Assembly: GCA_030710605.1 (NCBI GenBank)
Contig: CP092884.1
Coordinates: 17,217,483-17,281,482, forward strand
DNA: 64,000 nucleotides
Reading direction: 5' to 3'
Origin: Cordylochernes scorpioides
Taxonomy: Eukaryota > Arthropoda > Arachnida > Pseudoscorpiones > Chernetidae
This document shows, piece after piece, positions 32,682 to 44,249 of the stretch. Position numbers and translations under genes: made by a program. Position 1 is the first letter of the stretch; the number at the start of each line of letters is the position of its first letter. The notes beneath the pieces were generated by a model. The model was given only the letters and a program-made list of their open reading frames with translations. It did not search any database and was not told the origin of the DNA.

Positions 32682-34465
32682 CAGAGTGGGTTCCATTAAT
32701 AAAAGAACGATTTTGCAACGCTGTAGCTTGCGAAAAAACTCGCGATTCAAGTGGTGTTTTATTTATTCGAAAGAAGAACATTGATTTATATTTAATTATT
32801 CGAATTTAAATATTATAAATGCCTAAAATTAAAAGTATTTTTGTAAAATGTTACGTTTTTTCAGACTTTCCGAGAAGAAATATTCGTTTAACAAAATTAA
32901 TAAATTAATGACGGAAAAGAATATTACTAAGTTCACAATATAATCAATCAAATTTGGTCAGAATATTTTGATAACAATGAAATTAATAGAAATAATTACT
33001 CTGAAAAAAGGTGCCTGAAGAAACAAACCTTCAACTCCCCAACCGAAAGAAAAATAAAGGAAATGGTTATCGAAGAGAATCCATCTACTTAAAGAAACAT
33101 TTCCCCAATACCCAACGTACCATTTTCTACCGTTATCTGTATTATCAGGAAAAGTCGGGTTGAAATACTGCTGCGAATTTGGTTGGCAAAGAATAACTTC
33201 CGTGGGTACAAAGAATATTTAGGACTTTATTTAAGCCTAATCAATAAAATAATTACAGAAAAGTGCAAAAATAAAACAACAATAAAGAAAACAGCAGTTA
33301 CAAACTCACCAACTGCAGCACAGTGAAGGAAAGCAGGCGCAGAACAGGAGACAGAAGTTGGTAGAACCTTCTAGAATCTTCCAGGAAGTACACCGGCGTC
33401 GGCGGTAAGCAGCAACCCGACCTCTTTAGACAGCATCGTCTGCTTGGAGTCCACCACGTAGCGTCGTTCTTCTTCTTCTGTACAAGTTCTTCATCCCTAT
33501 ATATCCCGGAGTAGATCTTTCCAGAAAGGTCATGGTTGGTCCGCCAATCAGAAAGCCGCCAGCGCTAAGCCTTGCGCAATCGCTTTAGATTGGCCAATCA
33601 GTTGTTCTCTGATTTTTATACATTATTCTTGAACGTTCTGAAATATTCTAATCTGGAATACGCGCTTTTCTTTTAATTCTACGTAACAATATATAAAAAG
33701 GCTAAAATCCATTTTATCAAACCACACCTTATAGAGGAACGCAAGACCCACAGCAGGGACCTTTATAAAAAAAACTTGGCAGGTGAAAATTGGGAGAATT
33801 CTGCTACACTGGACGTAGCATGGGTTTACCTCAATGATAGCAACCAACCCCATGCAATTTACTACGTTAACTCTTAAATAAACACCCTTCAGTACTGGGT
33901 CAAGCAATGCAAGGAGAGTTTCTCAAAAAGCTTCATGATCGTTGCAGATTTCTGCTACAATTGGAAGCTTCCAATAAAGACGGTGGACCCAAATGTAAAG
34001 ATAAATTCGCAAATCTAACAAATACTTGTCATCAAACCATTATTCGACAATGAGGTCACATTTTTCCAAGTGACTCAAGATCCGTGTAGTTACACCAGGA
34101 TAAAGCAACGAGTCATATCTCACGTTCAACACGTCAATATCTGAACGAAAAGAGGGATGAAACCGGCATTTCGTACATCCCTTTTAAGAATATCCTTGCA
34201 AAATCCTCAGACTTGGCCCCGATGGATTTTTGTTTATTTGGCTTGCTGTGGAAACTGCTCTTAGATCCAGAAAGCCGAAGACGATGGTCTCTAGGAGTCG
34301 TTAAGGTCTGTTGGGACAAAGCCTTATTTCCTGGAAACATCGATGCAGGGCTGTTGCTGAACGTCAAGAGGGTTACACTTAAAAAACAATAAGTTGCACA
34401 AAAATGTGCAAGCTATTTTTAATAAAGTACTAAAAACGTTTTTTTTTTTAATCTAACACCCTCTG
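32682..34465 (+). pseudogene. Tc1/mariner-superfamily relic, transposase destroyed
   Basis: The termini CAGAGTGGGTTCCATTA (32682 on) and its imperfect complement ending 34465 are flanked by TA (32680-32681, 34466-34467). An N-terminal HTH-like piece is readable near 33055-33180 in plus frames. The rest appears after a 0.5-kb insert: HSRDLYKKNLAGENW near 33750, a first-Asp region LDVAWVYLND near 33810, DKATSHISRST near 34105 with the second Asp changed in context, and SDLAPMDFCLFGLL near 34210. Many stops and frame changes are present. The motif set is that of IS630/Tc1/mariner transposases, but I cannot place it in a named subfamily. Confidence 0.7.
33202..33688 (-). repeat. Solo-LTR-like insert inside the transposon relic
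   Basis: GC-richer than its surroundings. Read on the minus strand it starts TGTTACGTAG at 33688, has a TATA-like GATATATAGGG near 33505 and may end CA near 33202. It separates the N- and C-terminal parts of the transposase relic. I could not establish a target duplication, so the boundaries are approximate. Confidence 0.45.
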
Positions 34466-34843
34466 TAGGAAAAAGACGAATTGTAACAATAGTTTATCAC
34501 ATAGTGTAAACAAGATTGAAAATAGATTTATAAGGGTTAAGCAGATTTGAAGACATTTATTCTTTATAACTTTATCTTTTAGAATAGGAAAAACAAGTGC
34601 CATTGTATAAAAGGAGATAAATGATAAAATATAAATGAATTAAAAAGTGAAAAATTCACAAAGTTCGCAAATAAAGGCAAGTTAATGTGAGAGCTTGGTA
34701 TAGGTATCTCTACTAAAGAAGAAAGTAAAATTCAAGACTTATATTCCTTATATGTTCTAGATTAGGTAAAATAAGTTTGATTTTCAAAACAAATAAAAGA
34801 TGAAATTTGAAAAATATATTGTAAAACACAAAGTAGGAAAATA

Positions 34844-35065
34844 ATGATAAATAAATACTTACATAAAAGAGGTCTATCAGAAACACCAAATTGTTCCTGC
34901 GGAGAAACTGAACAAATTGCCCTTCACCTCATCTACAACTGTCCGAACTTTGCAGAAGTGAGACATCGTTTGTTCCCTGATTTAAATGATCAAACTCTTT
35001 TACCTCAGTCACTTTGTCTATATAAATTTTATGAACTCTGTAGAATAATACATGTAAATTTGTAA
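34844..35065 (+). pseudogene. LINE C-terminal zinc-knuckle fragment
   Basis: The short frame contains NCSCGETEQIALHLIYNCPNF, a CXCX8HX4C arrangement characteristic of the C terminus of I/R1-like LINE polyproteins. Nothing upstream belongs to it in frame, so it is a severely 5'-truncated insertion. The frame ends at a TAA and no homopolymer tail is obvious. Confidence 0.6.
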
Positions 35066-35069
35066 ATAT

Positions 35070-36397
35070 ATAATTCTAAGTTCTACTTTGTTTGTTGTTT
35101 TGTTACCTCTGTATTAGGCGCAACTATTTCAATATCGCGCCTGGTTGATTAATAAGTGAAGGAAAAGTAGGAAAAAGGTGAGTTGAATGAAGGCATGGTA
35201 GATATCTACACAATGAAAGAGAGTACTCGCTGTTCATATAGATGTACTTTTTAGGTGAGATGGTCGATGTCCGAGTTCTTCTTTTGTCTTTCTTGAGGTT
35301 CTTGGTTATTTTGAGGTAGAGAAGCTTTAGTCCGTATTAACGCAGTTTCTTATTTTTTTTTGGATGTCTGTAAGCTTTAACTGAAATTTATTTCTTTGCT
35401 GGACTTTCCGATTTTTCAACATATTTCTGTCAGGAATTATGTCATGCTTCCACCTTCTTATAACTGGATATCATCCCTGATGGCGTCGTTCGTCATCGAT
35501 GTGTCAATAATGCATACCCATATATTGTCTTCTTCTTCTTCAATGATTCACAGGTTTGGTTCTTTGAAGTTTTATATTCGCGTCTGATTCCTGGGTATCC
35601 TTCCCTTCATCTTCATAATCTTTTTTTTTTCTTTTGAAACACGGTTTTCTTCAGCAGACGGTTCTTCTTATGTACATCTATTTTTGCATTTCCACAGGTG
35701 TAGATTTGTCTTCTATATGGTGTTTCTACGATAAAACTGGAGGGTTTGCTTCTTTAAGGGTGTAAATATCTGATATTAGAGAGCTATTAGACGTTGGTTT
35801 GATTGTTTCCTTAATTCTGGGGTTAGAAGGGCATCTTTTTTAAATATGTCCATGTCGGCTGAATGTTTGAGCAAATGACATCTCATAGATGCATACTTCG
35901 CGTCCATATATATAAGAACAATCATTTGTAGAACTGTTCTATTTTCCTTTTTATTTGAAATTATTTTTCTCCCGAGTGTGGAGAAGTGTTTTAGGTGTGG
36001 CCAAATCTTTGGGAAATAGGACCTGCACTTATTGTTTGCCTGTAGGGCAAGAGGTGATTTTCCAAGACTTCTTCTGGGATGAACTTCATTATTCCAGATA
36101 CGATGTATTTACAAGGAATGTTGGAAATATCGGTATTGGAGAGATCTTAGTATCTCTTAGTGTGAGGCCATTTTCAATTAGGGTTTTTACATGTTAATTT
36201 TTCATTTTGCCACGACAATTATATTTTCTGGTTTTACAAATTCTTCTATTGCCACGAGGTATTTTTCAGCGGGAATATCATTGTCCACCTAGAATTGGGT
36301 AGTTGCTAAGATCGTTTTGCTTCTGTTCTGGTAAGTTTTGTTTCTCTTTCTAATGATAAGCTTCCTTTCTACTGGATCATTGTTAATTTTATCAATA
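35070..36397. other. Non-coding stretch without recognisable feature
   Basis: Only short frames without known motifs, T-rich on the plus strand. I see no terminal repeats. Confidence 0.45.
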
Positions 36398-36748
36398 CTA
36401 GACGAATGACCCGGGCAACGCCCGGGTTTACCCGATTAAATGTTTTATTCAAACACTATTCGTTACAATTATAAATTGGCGCCGTGGATGTCACTCTTGT
36501 GAAACGTCCCGCTCCAAACTTTACAGTCAGATTAGTTACGATATAAATCTTCAAATCGAGCGAGCGTCTATAAATATTTTGATTTAGATCAAGTATTCTA
36601 ATTAGTAAGCGAACTATTATTAATAAAATTTTGAAAAGATTTCGATTTTAAACGTATTTATAACCTTGATAGAGGGTGCTGTTCGTGAGCTAAGTAGAAT
36701 AATTTGAATATATAGTTTTAATATTTAATTTATGAACGGAAAAATATG

Positions 36749-36821
36749 TCCAGGGTTCCCTAGTGGTCATTGCATCTGCCCGGTAAGCGGAAGGTCGTGG
36801 GTTCGATTCCCATCCCTTGAC
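36749..36821 (+). pseudogene. tRNA-like sequence, anticodon position GGT
   Basis: It folds as a cloverleaf: acceptor TCCAGGG with CCCTTGA (6 of 7 pairs), anticodon stem TCTGC/GCGGA with loop CCGGTAA, and T arm GTGGG/CCCAT with loop TTCGATT, followed by a T run. By position the anticodon is GGT (Thr). Base 33 is C instead of the near-universal T, and the acceptor has a mismatch, so a SINE head or tRNA pseudogene is more likely than a working tRNA. The body of the sequence looks more like tRNA-Glu. Confidence 0.5.
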
Positions 36822-36996
36822 ACTTTTTTTATTTTATCCATTCTGACCAAAATCTATCCGTGAACTTCACACAGTGAACTTCACACAGACAGAATAAAAT
36901 GCAATTATATAAGTAGATTAATAATAATAATAATTATCATTAGATAATGATCATAATGAAGATGCGCGCGTTGATGACCAAAATCTATCCGTGAAC

Positions 36997-37673
36997 CAGT
37001 GTTGGGCATTAAAAAATTAATTTTCAATTAAATTGAAGTGCAATTAACAATTAATTAATTTATTTCGTTTATTTTGTTTTATATTAAAAACTATATATAA
37101 TCTCTCTTTGTTTGTACAATATAATTAGCTGAAGAAAGGCTTGCCCGAAAGCTTCCTTAACCGCTATAATAATAAAAAGAGTTGCGGCGATATATGATTC
37201 CTTCTTTCTAATTAATTGATTGTTAATTGTAAAAATACAATTAACAATTGATTAATTGTTAATTGTGAAAATTACAATTAACAATTAATCAATTGCTAAT
37301 CTTTAATAAATCATTTTAATTAATATTTGCCCAACACTGCCTGAGATAAAAAGTGTTTTTATTAAATACAACATACCTTTACCATCGTCAGCTGCAGTTG
37401 AACGCCTTTTTTCTTTTGCCACAATGACAAATCTGCCAAAGAGTCACAAATTGTCGGACAGCATGTTCGAGAAGAGAGTGGTACTGAAATGCAGTGTTGG
37501 GCATTAAAAAATTATTTTTCAATTAAATTGAAGTGCAAATAACAATTAATTAATTGTTAATTAGAAAAGTGCAATTAACAATTAATTAATTGTTAATTGT
37601 GAAAATTACAATTAACAATTAATCAATTGTTAATCTTTAATAAATCATTTTAATTAATATTTGCCCAACACTG
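36997..37673. mobile_element. Composite hAT-like non-autonomous element
   Basis: Flanked by a perfect 8-bp duplication CCGTGAAC (36989-36996 and 37674-37681), the length typical of hAT transposons. Both outer termini are CAGTGTTGGGCA and its complement. Two palindromic modules (36997-37339 and 37492-37673), each with its own pair of such ends and rich in AATTAACAATTAATT, bracket a 152-bp unique segment. Module 1 has a ~165-bp extra insert (about 37055-37215) with a GCTTGCCCGAAAGC phrase. Confidence 0.85.
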
Positions 37674-38227
37674 CCGTGAACTTCATACAGTGAACTTTAC
37701 ACAGACAGAATAAAAGGCAAATATATAAGTAGATTAATAATAATAATTATTATCATTAGATAATGATAATGATCATAATGATGATGTGCGCGTTGATGAC
37801 CAAAATCTATCCGTGAACTTCACACAGACAGAATAAGGCAATTATATAAGTAGATTCAAATTAATTTCATCATTTTGGGGCTGATGATTTGAATTATGAT
37901 TAGCATTTTGGTCCGAAGAATGATTCAATGTTGTTGGAAGTATGGCGACCCGTAGGTCAGACAATGAGAGGTGGGAGGACGACGGCGTGACACCTACTGA
38001 GTCTTTGCCAGTGCGATACTGCCCATTGAATAGCCAACTGATATTTAATAATGCAAATTGTGAGAAATAAAGATAAGGATATTACATAAGATTTATATCA
38101 AAGGAAGCTTATATAAACTGTACAAGATGATATGAATTTTTAAATGAAAAATTTAAATTTAAGCTATATAAAGATTAAAGAAGGCAGGAGCTAAATGAAA
38201 CTTCCCGTCCATTGTTCTCCTCGCGTT

Positions 38228-38480
38228 ACTTGGCGTTACCAAGCCATGGCGGGTAGAGGGTTGTGACTGCTTGTACTGTAGGCACATGTCTACACATGTA
38301 GTACCAGGCCAGTGTGGGTAGAGGGTTGTGACTGCTTGTACTGTATATGTAGTACCAGGCCATGGTGGGTAAAGGATTGTGACTTCTTGTACTATAATTA
38401 CACCACATGTCTAAATACATTTTAAAACCCTTTATTCAGACGCTACATATGTAGTGACTGGCCATGATGGATAAAGGGTT
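38228..38480 (-). repeat. Tandem minisatellite related to 18873 and 23860
   Basis: Three to four imperfect units of 65-95 bp built around GGGTAGAGGGTTGTGACTGC and GTAGTACCAGGCCATGG. The complement matches the repeat body at 23860-23940. The small minus-strand frame across it is an artefact of the repeat. Confidence 0.7.
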
Positions 38481-38766
38481 GTGATTGTTTTTACAGAAAA
38501 TTCCCAACATTTCTATATAAAACATTTTGAATATCTTGGACTGACTCAAAAACCTCAATAACAAATATACTTCAAGAAATAAAACCAATAAAAGTTATAA
38601 TACTCCATCAATACAACTTTTCCTGTTAAATATAACTATTTTTACAAGGTTGTGTGCTGCTAAAATAAGGAAGAACTGAAAGAAACAAAGGTACAAATCT
38701 ATAAATTCAATTGACATCTATCGATAATATTTATAATAAATAAATTTACTTGCAATGTGTGTTTCT

Positions 38767-38945
38767 TCTTGATAATATCATCAAATATTATCTTAACAGA
38801 CCTTACTGTAATGATAAAAGTTATTGAATGAGAGGGCTTGACTTGCGCTAAAGGGTTTACCACTGATGAGGCAAGCCCTCTCGTTTAACACCTTTATCAT
38901 TACAGCAAGGTCTGTGGTCATAATATTTGATGATATTTTAAAAAA
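38767..38945. repeat. Palindromic MITE with hammerhead-like segment
   Basis: The arms (AATATCATCAAATATTATC ... AACAGACCTTACTGTAATGA) are mirrored at 38895-38945. The centre is an 11-bp perfect hairpin, GAGAGGGCTTG with CAAGCCCTCTC, enclosing TTTACCACTGATGAGG. This is the same S2-type strand found in the 25681 units, but the GAAA strand is altered (GCTAAA) and the GTC strand is missing. Confidence 0.75.
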
Positions 38946-39127
38946 TAAACACATTTCCAATAAATCTGTTACAAACTAAGATACAATCTAAGGATTTCAG
39001 TTCCATTATATATAGGGGCTGTATTTTAGTATTATCATTTTACAGATAAATATCTATAACTCTTCATTTTTTTCCATTTTTCGATATCGAACTGAATTCA
39101 ACATAAGTCTCTATGTCTTTATAAATA

Positions 39128-41827
39128 CAAGGTGATTCAAAAGTCTTGCACAACTCTAAAAATTAATAACTCCGCGAATATTTGCGCTAGAGCAATGCGG
39201 TAAACACCATTGTTTTCAGGATGCAATGGGTTTATAGGTAAAAAATAAAAATTCGAAATTGATTTTAGTTTCAATTTTATTCGCTAGATCAGGCTCTACT
39301 AGAATCAGAGATTCAGGGGCCAAATTGTTTGATAAATTGAAAAATATAACTGATCGACACTTATTTTCCTTTTTGAATACCAGGAAAGAACCCAGATAAT
39401 ATCATTAATAAAACATTCAATTATCATTTTAAAAAAACACCATTTCGCGAAAAGACAAGAATTGGGTGACCATTTTTAAATACAATCCGATGAAGTCAAA
39501 TATTTAAATGCAAATTACATGTAGCAAAAAATATATATAATTTTTTTTAGATGCGGTTTTCTTGAATCCTCACAGCGATTTAAATTTTTCGAAGATAATA
39601 ATTTCTAATTTTTTAATTCAACTCTCTCTCAGTATCGATTATATTTATTTTAATTCATTTGAAAAATATTTATCTATCTCATAATTTATTTTGCTCTGGA
39701 ATGCCATCACTACAGGATAAAGTACTCTTTGTGAAACTTTTTATTGCAATTCAGAAACTGCCACTGAAGCTTTAAAAGCGTTTCGTACCTTTTAGGTTTT
39801 CGAAGCGGTAAAGGACCCAAGAGTTGCTACTTTCTAAGGCGAATGATAAAAGATTTTAAGAAGACGGGATCTCTGGAAACAAAACTTTAGAGTGAAAGAC
39901 CATCGACATGCAAGTCAGTGGCTGTTACGGTTTTGCAGAATGTTAAAACTATTGAAACATTATCCACGTATGGAGAAGTAAGTGCTCGAAAAGTTTCTCG
40001 ACAAACGGGGATTTCGTATGGAACAGTTTGGAGGGCACTAAGGATTTTTCTTTAAAAAATACCCGTACAAATTTCGAAATTTTCACGATCTAAATGTGGG
40101 CGATTTTGAGAAGCGTCAATAATTCGCTGCATGGGTTTTCCGGAAAATTGATATTGATGGAAACTGGCTGTCGAATGTTCTGTGAACAGATGAAGCTCAA
40201 TTTTCTCTAAACGGAGAGGTTAACACTCGAAACAGCCGTATTTGGGCAACAGAAAACCCTTGTATTTTTTACAGAAATGCCACTTCATCACTCCAGATTT
40301 ACAGTTTGGCGTGGGTTCACTTCTTCTTTTATTTTTGAGCCATTATTCTTTGAAAAATCAATGGAAGAACTTTTAAAACCGTTTCTGTGACTGGTTAACG
40401 TTATGTTCAACTTTTGAGAGAAAAGGTTATTCCTATATTGCAGGACAGACAAGTACAAAGCGAAATAACATAATGCAAGATGGAGGACCTCCTCATATCT
40501 CCCGCCGTGCCAAACAATTGCTGAAGAATACGTTCGGTGAAGATCGTGTGATAAGTCGCCACTTTATACACCAGTTTCCTCTAAGATAACCAGACTTGAT
40601 GCCTTTCGATTTTTGACTAAGGGGGTACATCAAGTCGCGTGTTTATCGTTGACGGCCTACCAATTTGGCCATGTTAAAGGCTTCTATCAGACGGCACGTT
40701 TCATCAATTTCAACAGATATTTTATTTAATGCTGTCCAATCTGTCATTTATCTTCTGCAGGCGGTGTTTGAGAATGAAGGGCGCCACATTGAGCAAGGAC
40801 TGTGACCTAATACAAAAGAGAAGGTAGTTACCTCATGTGTTTTATAATCTGCCATGAATTATATCATCTACCAATATTTTGCAGCTCTTTGTGTAGGGTT
40901 ATGGGGATAATAAATGCTGTCTTCACATCTCGACTCTTTCTGTTTTTTTGTGAAAAGTTTTTTTTTGTTTGTCATTTGCTCACATCTTATATTATGTATC
41001 TTATATTATAACGCAATTTTACCCCTTATGTTTAGAGTTTATCATTTTTCGCTCATTAAAATAAATAGCATATGGAATATTCTCTGTACACCCCTAACTT
41101 TAGAAATTTTGCGCAAAAGAAAATAATACTAAATGATTTTACTACCACGTTATTCAACGCAAAAGGTCGATCTAAAAAAGATTTTTATTTGAGAGGACAC
41201 ATTTTTAAAATTTTGTACACTCTATAATAACTAATGATAACATTGACAAGCCCATATAATATTTGGAATAAAGTACAGCAAATAGATTTTGTCAGCCCCC
41301 TCTATATTTCATTTGTTTGATCGTGACAAATTTCCAGTTAAATAGTCAAGTATCGCTAATTTGTCAAGAAACTATACATTTCTCATAGCAATAAATCCTA
41401 TTAGTAGTGCCATCATAATTATTGGTACTATATTAACATTTCAAAAAATCGTGTTATGGTATATGCAATCTTTTTCAAACATTCAATCTATTTCACAAAA
41501 CCGCATCTAAAATATTATTTTTTTTTGCTACATCTTTTAATTTGCATTTACCTATTTTATATATCTTGGATTGAATTTAAAAATCGTCATCCAATTCTTC
41601 TACTTTTGGCGAAATGGTGTTTTATTAATTTATCATTTGCTATTATAAAAAGTTCGTTCCTGGTATTTAAAAAGGAAAAATACTAAAATCAATTTCGAAT
41701 TTTTCATTATTCGCCCTAAAAATTCCCATTGTGTCCTGAACACAATGGTGTTTACTGCATTGCTCTAGCGTAAATATTCGCGGAGTTATTAATTTTTAAA
41801 GTTGTGCAAGGCTTTTGAATCACCCTG
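39128..41827 (+). mobile_element. 2.7-kb long-TIR transposon of the Tc1/mariner superfamily
   Basis: It is bounded by TA (39126-39127, 41828-41829) and the termini CAAGGTGATTCAAAAG and CAGGGTGATTCAAAAG (complement). The inverted repeats continue inward for several hundred bases with gaps (39128-39555 against 41490-41827). A dead transposase lies between them. A shorter relative is at 15724-16388. Confidence 0.88.
39740..40806 (+). pseudogene. Transposase of the long-TIR element, degenerate
   Basis: Frames in series give an N-terminal segment (NSETATEALKAFRTF near 39755), KTGSLETK near 39860, a HTH-like VSRQTGISYGTVWRAL near 39990, and a catalytic region with TDEAQFSLNGEVNTRNSRIW (about 40187) and MQDGGPPHISRRA (about 40470). 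The QFPLR-PDLMPFDF block near 40575 and a C-terminal tail follow. There are at least five stops or frame changes. The NGEVNTRNSRIWA signature matches arthropod IS630-like transposases that are often annotated with a DUF4817 N-terminal domain. It is not functional. Confidence 0.75.
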
Positions 41828-42374
41828 TATATATAAAATAGTGTTCTATATTAGATACACTGAGACTTGACCCATATTTCAAAAAATCGTTTTCGCTCTT
41901 TCCAAATTGCCTTATTGTAAAAGACATTTTTGAAATTTAATTTTTTTATATTCCACAAAATATCATTTTGTTCATTTAAAATTGGAATTTACATTTGAAC
42001 ATAATATAAAAAGATGAAATAAAGGAATTTTTGAAAATTATAAGAATATTTAAAGTGAAATTTAAGCATGTTATCATTAGCATTATTTTACCAAGTTATG
42101 AGACGGAATTATATGTTAGTTAAATGAAGTTGGAAAGCGGGTACCCGTTGGAAGGGCGTCTTGCCCGAAAACTTGTATGAATAGGGAGATGACCGTTGTT
42201 TTGATTATTGTATTCTTTTTCTTTTATATACTTATATAGGCTGTATGTGGCGATGTTTAACGAAACTATATCAAAATATATTAATGAAAAATTTCAAATA
42301 TTATGCTAAATGAATATTTTTACTTTTTACACCGAAATTTAAAGCAAATCAAATATTAAGATGACATTCCACAT

Positions 42375-42745
42375 GAAGGTATCCGAATATATAATGCACT
42401 TTCGTGTTAGCGCATAATCAAAAGCTCCACGAATATCAATTACAATTATAGGCGTATTGTCCTTGGCTTTTTGTTCTGAAGCAATGAGAATTATATCCAT
42501 TAATGTAGCTATTGTTGATTCATATTTTTAAAAACCATGTTGACGATTACTGAAAAGTTTCATTTTATCGCAGTATTCAATAATTTTATTGTTTATTATT
42601 ATTTCAAGAATTTTCGAAAGATTTGAATTTAGACATAGAGGTCGATAGCTGCAATAATCTTTGTAATCTGATTTTCCCGTCTTTTGAATGATCAAAGCCA
42701 ATGCTCTTTTTTCATTAATCGGAAAAGTAACATATATCCAGACAC
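42375..42745 (-). pseudogene. LINE reverse transcriptase fragment
   Basis: The minus strand reads YRPLCLNSNLSKILE (about 42645), NRQHGF, ESTIATLMDIILIASEQKAKDN and IVIDIRGAFD (about 42430), the start of an RT palm like that at 26818-27060. An in-frame stop follows NRQHGF. It ends before the YADD box, so it is a short internal fragment, and similarity to the 26.8-kb LINE suggests a related family. Confidence 0.7.
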
Positions 42746-42803
42746 TTCTGATATATCAGTTAATAATAGCATCACAGATTGTTTTGCGTGTATAATCATA
42801 TTA

Positions 42804-42963
42804 CAGTAAAACCTCCCTGTAAAGTACACCTAATTGCAGAGCCAAAGTGTCCTTTAGGGAGAGGTATCCTCTTACCGGAGAGTTGCTAAATTGTAAAAAT
42901 GGTAATATTGCAAAAGAAAACTGTACTTTGTGGAGAGGTGTCCGCTAAACGAAGGTTCTACTG
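42804..42963. mobile_element. 160-bp MITE, pogo/Tigger-like ends
   Basis: The termini CAGTAAAACCTCC and complement CAGTAGAACCTTC are flanked by TA on both sides (42802-42803, 42964-42965). TA duplications and CAGTA-type ends fit non-autonomous pogo-like elements. No coding capacity. Confidence 0.65.
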
Positions 42964-43089
42964 TATTAGAATTATTATCTATTCCTGGAGATTTTTTAAA
43001 ATTCAATTTCAATTGATGAATAATAGTGTTCACTTCATTGAGTTATTGTTTTTGTTGTATTCAAATATTTTAATGTATATTTTCTTATA

Positions 43090-43720
43090 TTTGTATGTAT
43101 ATGTAGAATGAGGTATCCTGTCGACTCTTGTCGAATCCTGTCGTTGTGGAATCCTATCGGCTTAATTTTAGGTGAGGTATCCTGTCGACTTTCTCTATAC
43201 TGTGTTGACCTAGAGTCTCTCGCTGTGGTGTGGTAACCGAGAGGGACAGTCAGGGCGTGGAGAGTTTTCCAGTACCTCTCTGCACCTTGGAAGACCTTTA
43301 ACAGTTCTCACAGAGTACAGGCAGTCGTGGTCGAGGCAGAGTGGAAAGCTTGGGAATGTCATCACAAAAAACGAAGTGAAACATTTGTACTAAGAAAGTT
43401 CCGTGAACAGATAGGAGTCGAGCTAAGGAGCGTAAGATGGAGATAGAAAAGTTCTTACTGTTCTACATGGTCGATGAGGTGGACCTTGGACACAACCGAC
43501 GAGGGCTCCCGCTGATGGTGAAGTGACTATATATTTCCGCGAATTTACAGCTTTATTTATCTTTGCCGAGAGGAAGTATTGGATTTCAGCAGATGCAACA
43601 AGGGCGCGAATCGGTAGCGATATTGTACACTCTGGAAACGCCCTGACAGTTTCCTATCTTTAGGCCTCGTTGTTGGACTTCTACCTCAATCTCTTGCTTT
43701 AGCTCAACTCCTAATCTATT
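43090..43720. other. GC-richer block of unknown nature
   Basis: Distinctly less AT-rich than its surroundings, with short repeats of the phrase ATCCTGTCGACT (about 43118 and 43170). No long frame, tRNA arms or LTR ends were found. It could be a retroelement UTR or an untranslated exon. Confidence 0.35.
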
Positions 43721-44249
43721 ACAGAGTTTTATTTATTTATCTTCAATTTGTACAAAGTACAATACATATGGTGATGTAATGAAACATTTCAATCATGTGT
43801 ATAATTATTTACAGATGTGTTTCTATTATACAACATGGAAATCTTGTTATATTATGGGGTTGTTGGTTTAAATTACCATATTTATTATTATAATCACCAG
43901 GGTTGTCATCAGGTAATAGAATTGCTATTCTTTCCTCAGTTTTCTGTTTTTGTTGTTGATATGTTTTTGTTTCCAATAGTCGTAGTTGTTTATTCGAGTT
44001 ATCTCTCTCAATTTTTTGTATATTTGTAAAAATTCCCATAAGGATTGGTCAGATTATTTTCTTCTAGAAAGTCCCTCCACGATATTCTTCTGGCCTTTTT
44101 AATCATCCGCATAAATCTATTTCTGTTTTTGAAAAATATATCATTATAAATATTTTAAAGGATTTTTCGAGTTCGCTAATAAATATTTCTTATATAGTGA
44201 ATAGTTAATAAATAAAAATATACATATTTTATTTAAATGCACTAATAGT

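Larger units (their letters stand above)
36398..37854 (-). mobile_element. Helitron, minus strand, with tRNA-like gene and nested hAT element
   Basis: On the minus strand the 5' end reads TCTACTTATATAATTGCC from 37854, preceded by A. The 3' end has a CCCGGGC hairpin and CTAG at 36398-36401, followed by T. The ends match the families at 8613, 48176 and 63093. Inside, a roughly 135-bp unit containing the Helitron 5' segment (CAGACAGAATAA...ATATAAGTAGATT) is repeated in tandem (about 36846-36975, again around the hAT insertion, and 37796-37854). A tRNA-like sequence lies at 36749-36821. Confidence 0.8.

Noticed and set aside
37120-37160. A second hammerhead-like motif (CTGAAGAAAGGC ... CCCGAAAGC)
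   Set aside because: Core positions CTGATGA are not conserved and no cleavage strand pairs with it.
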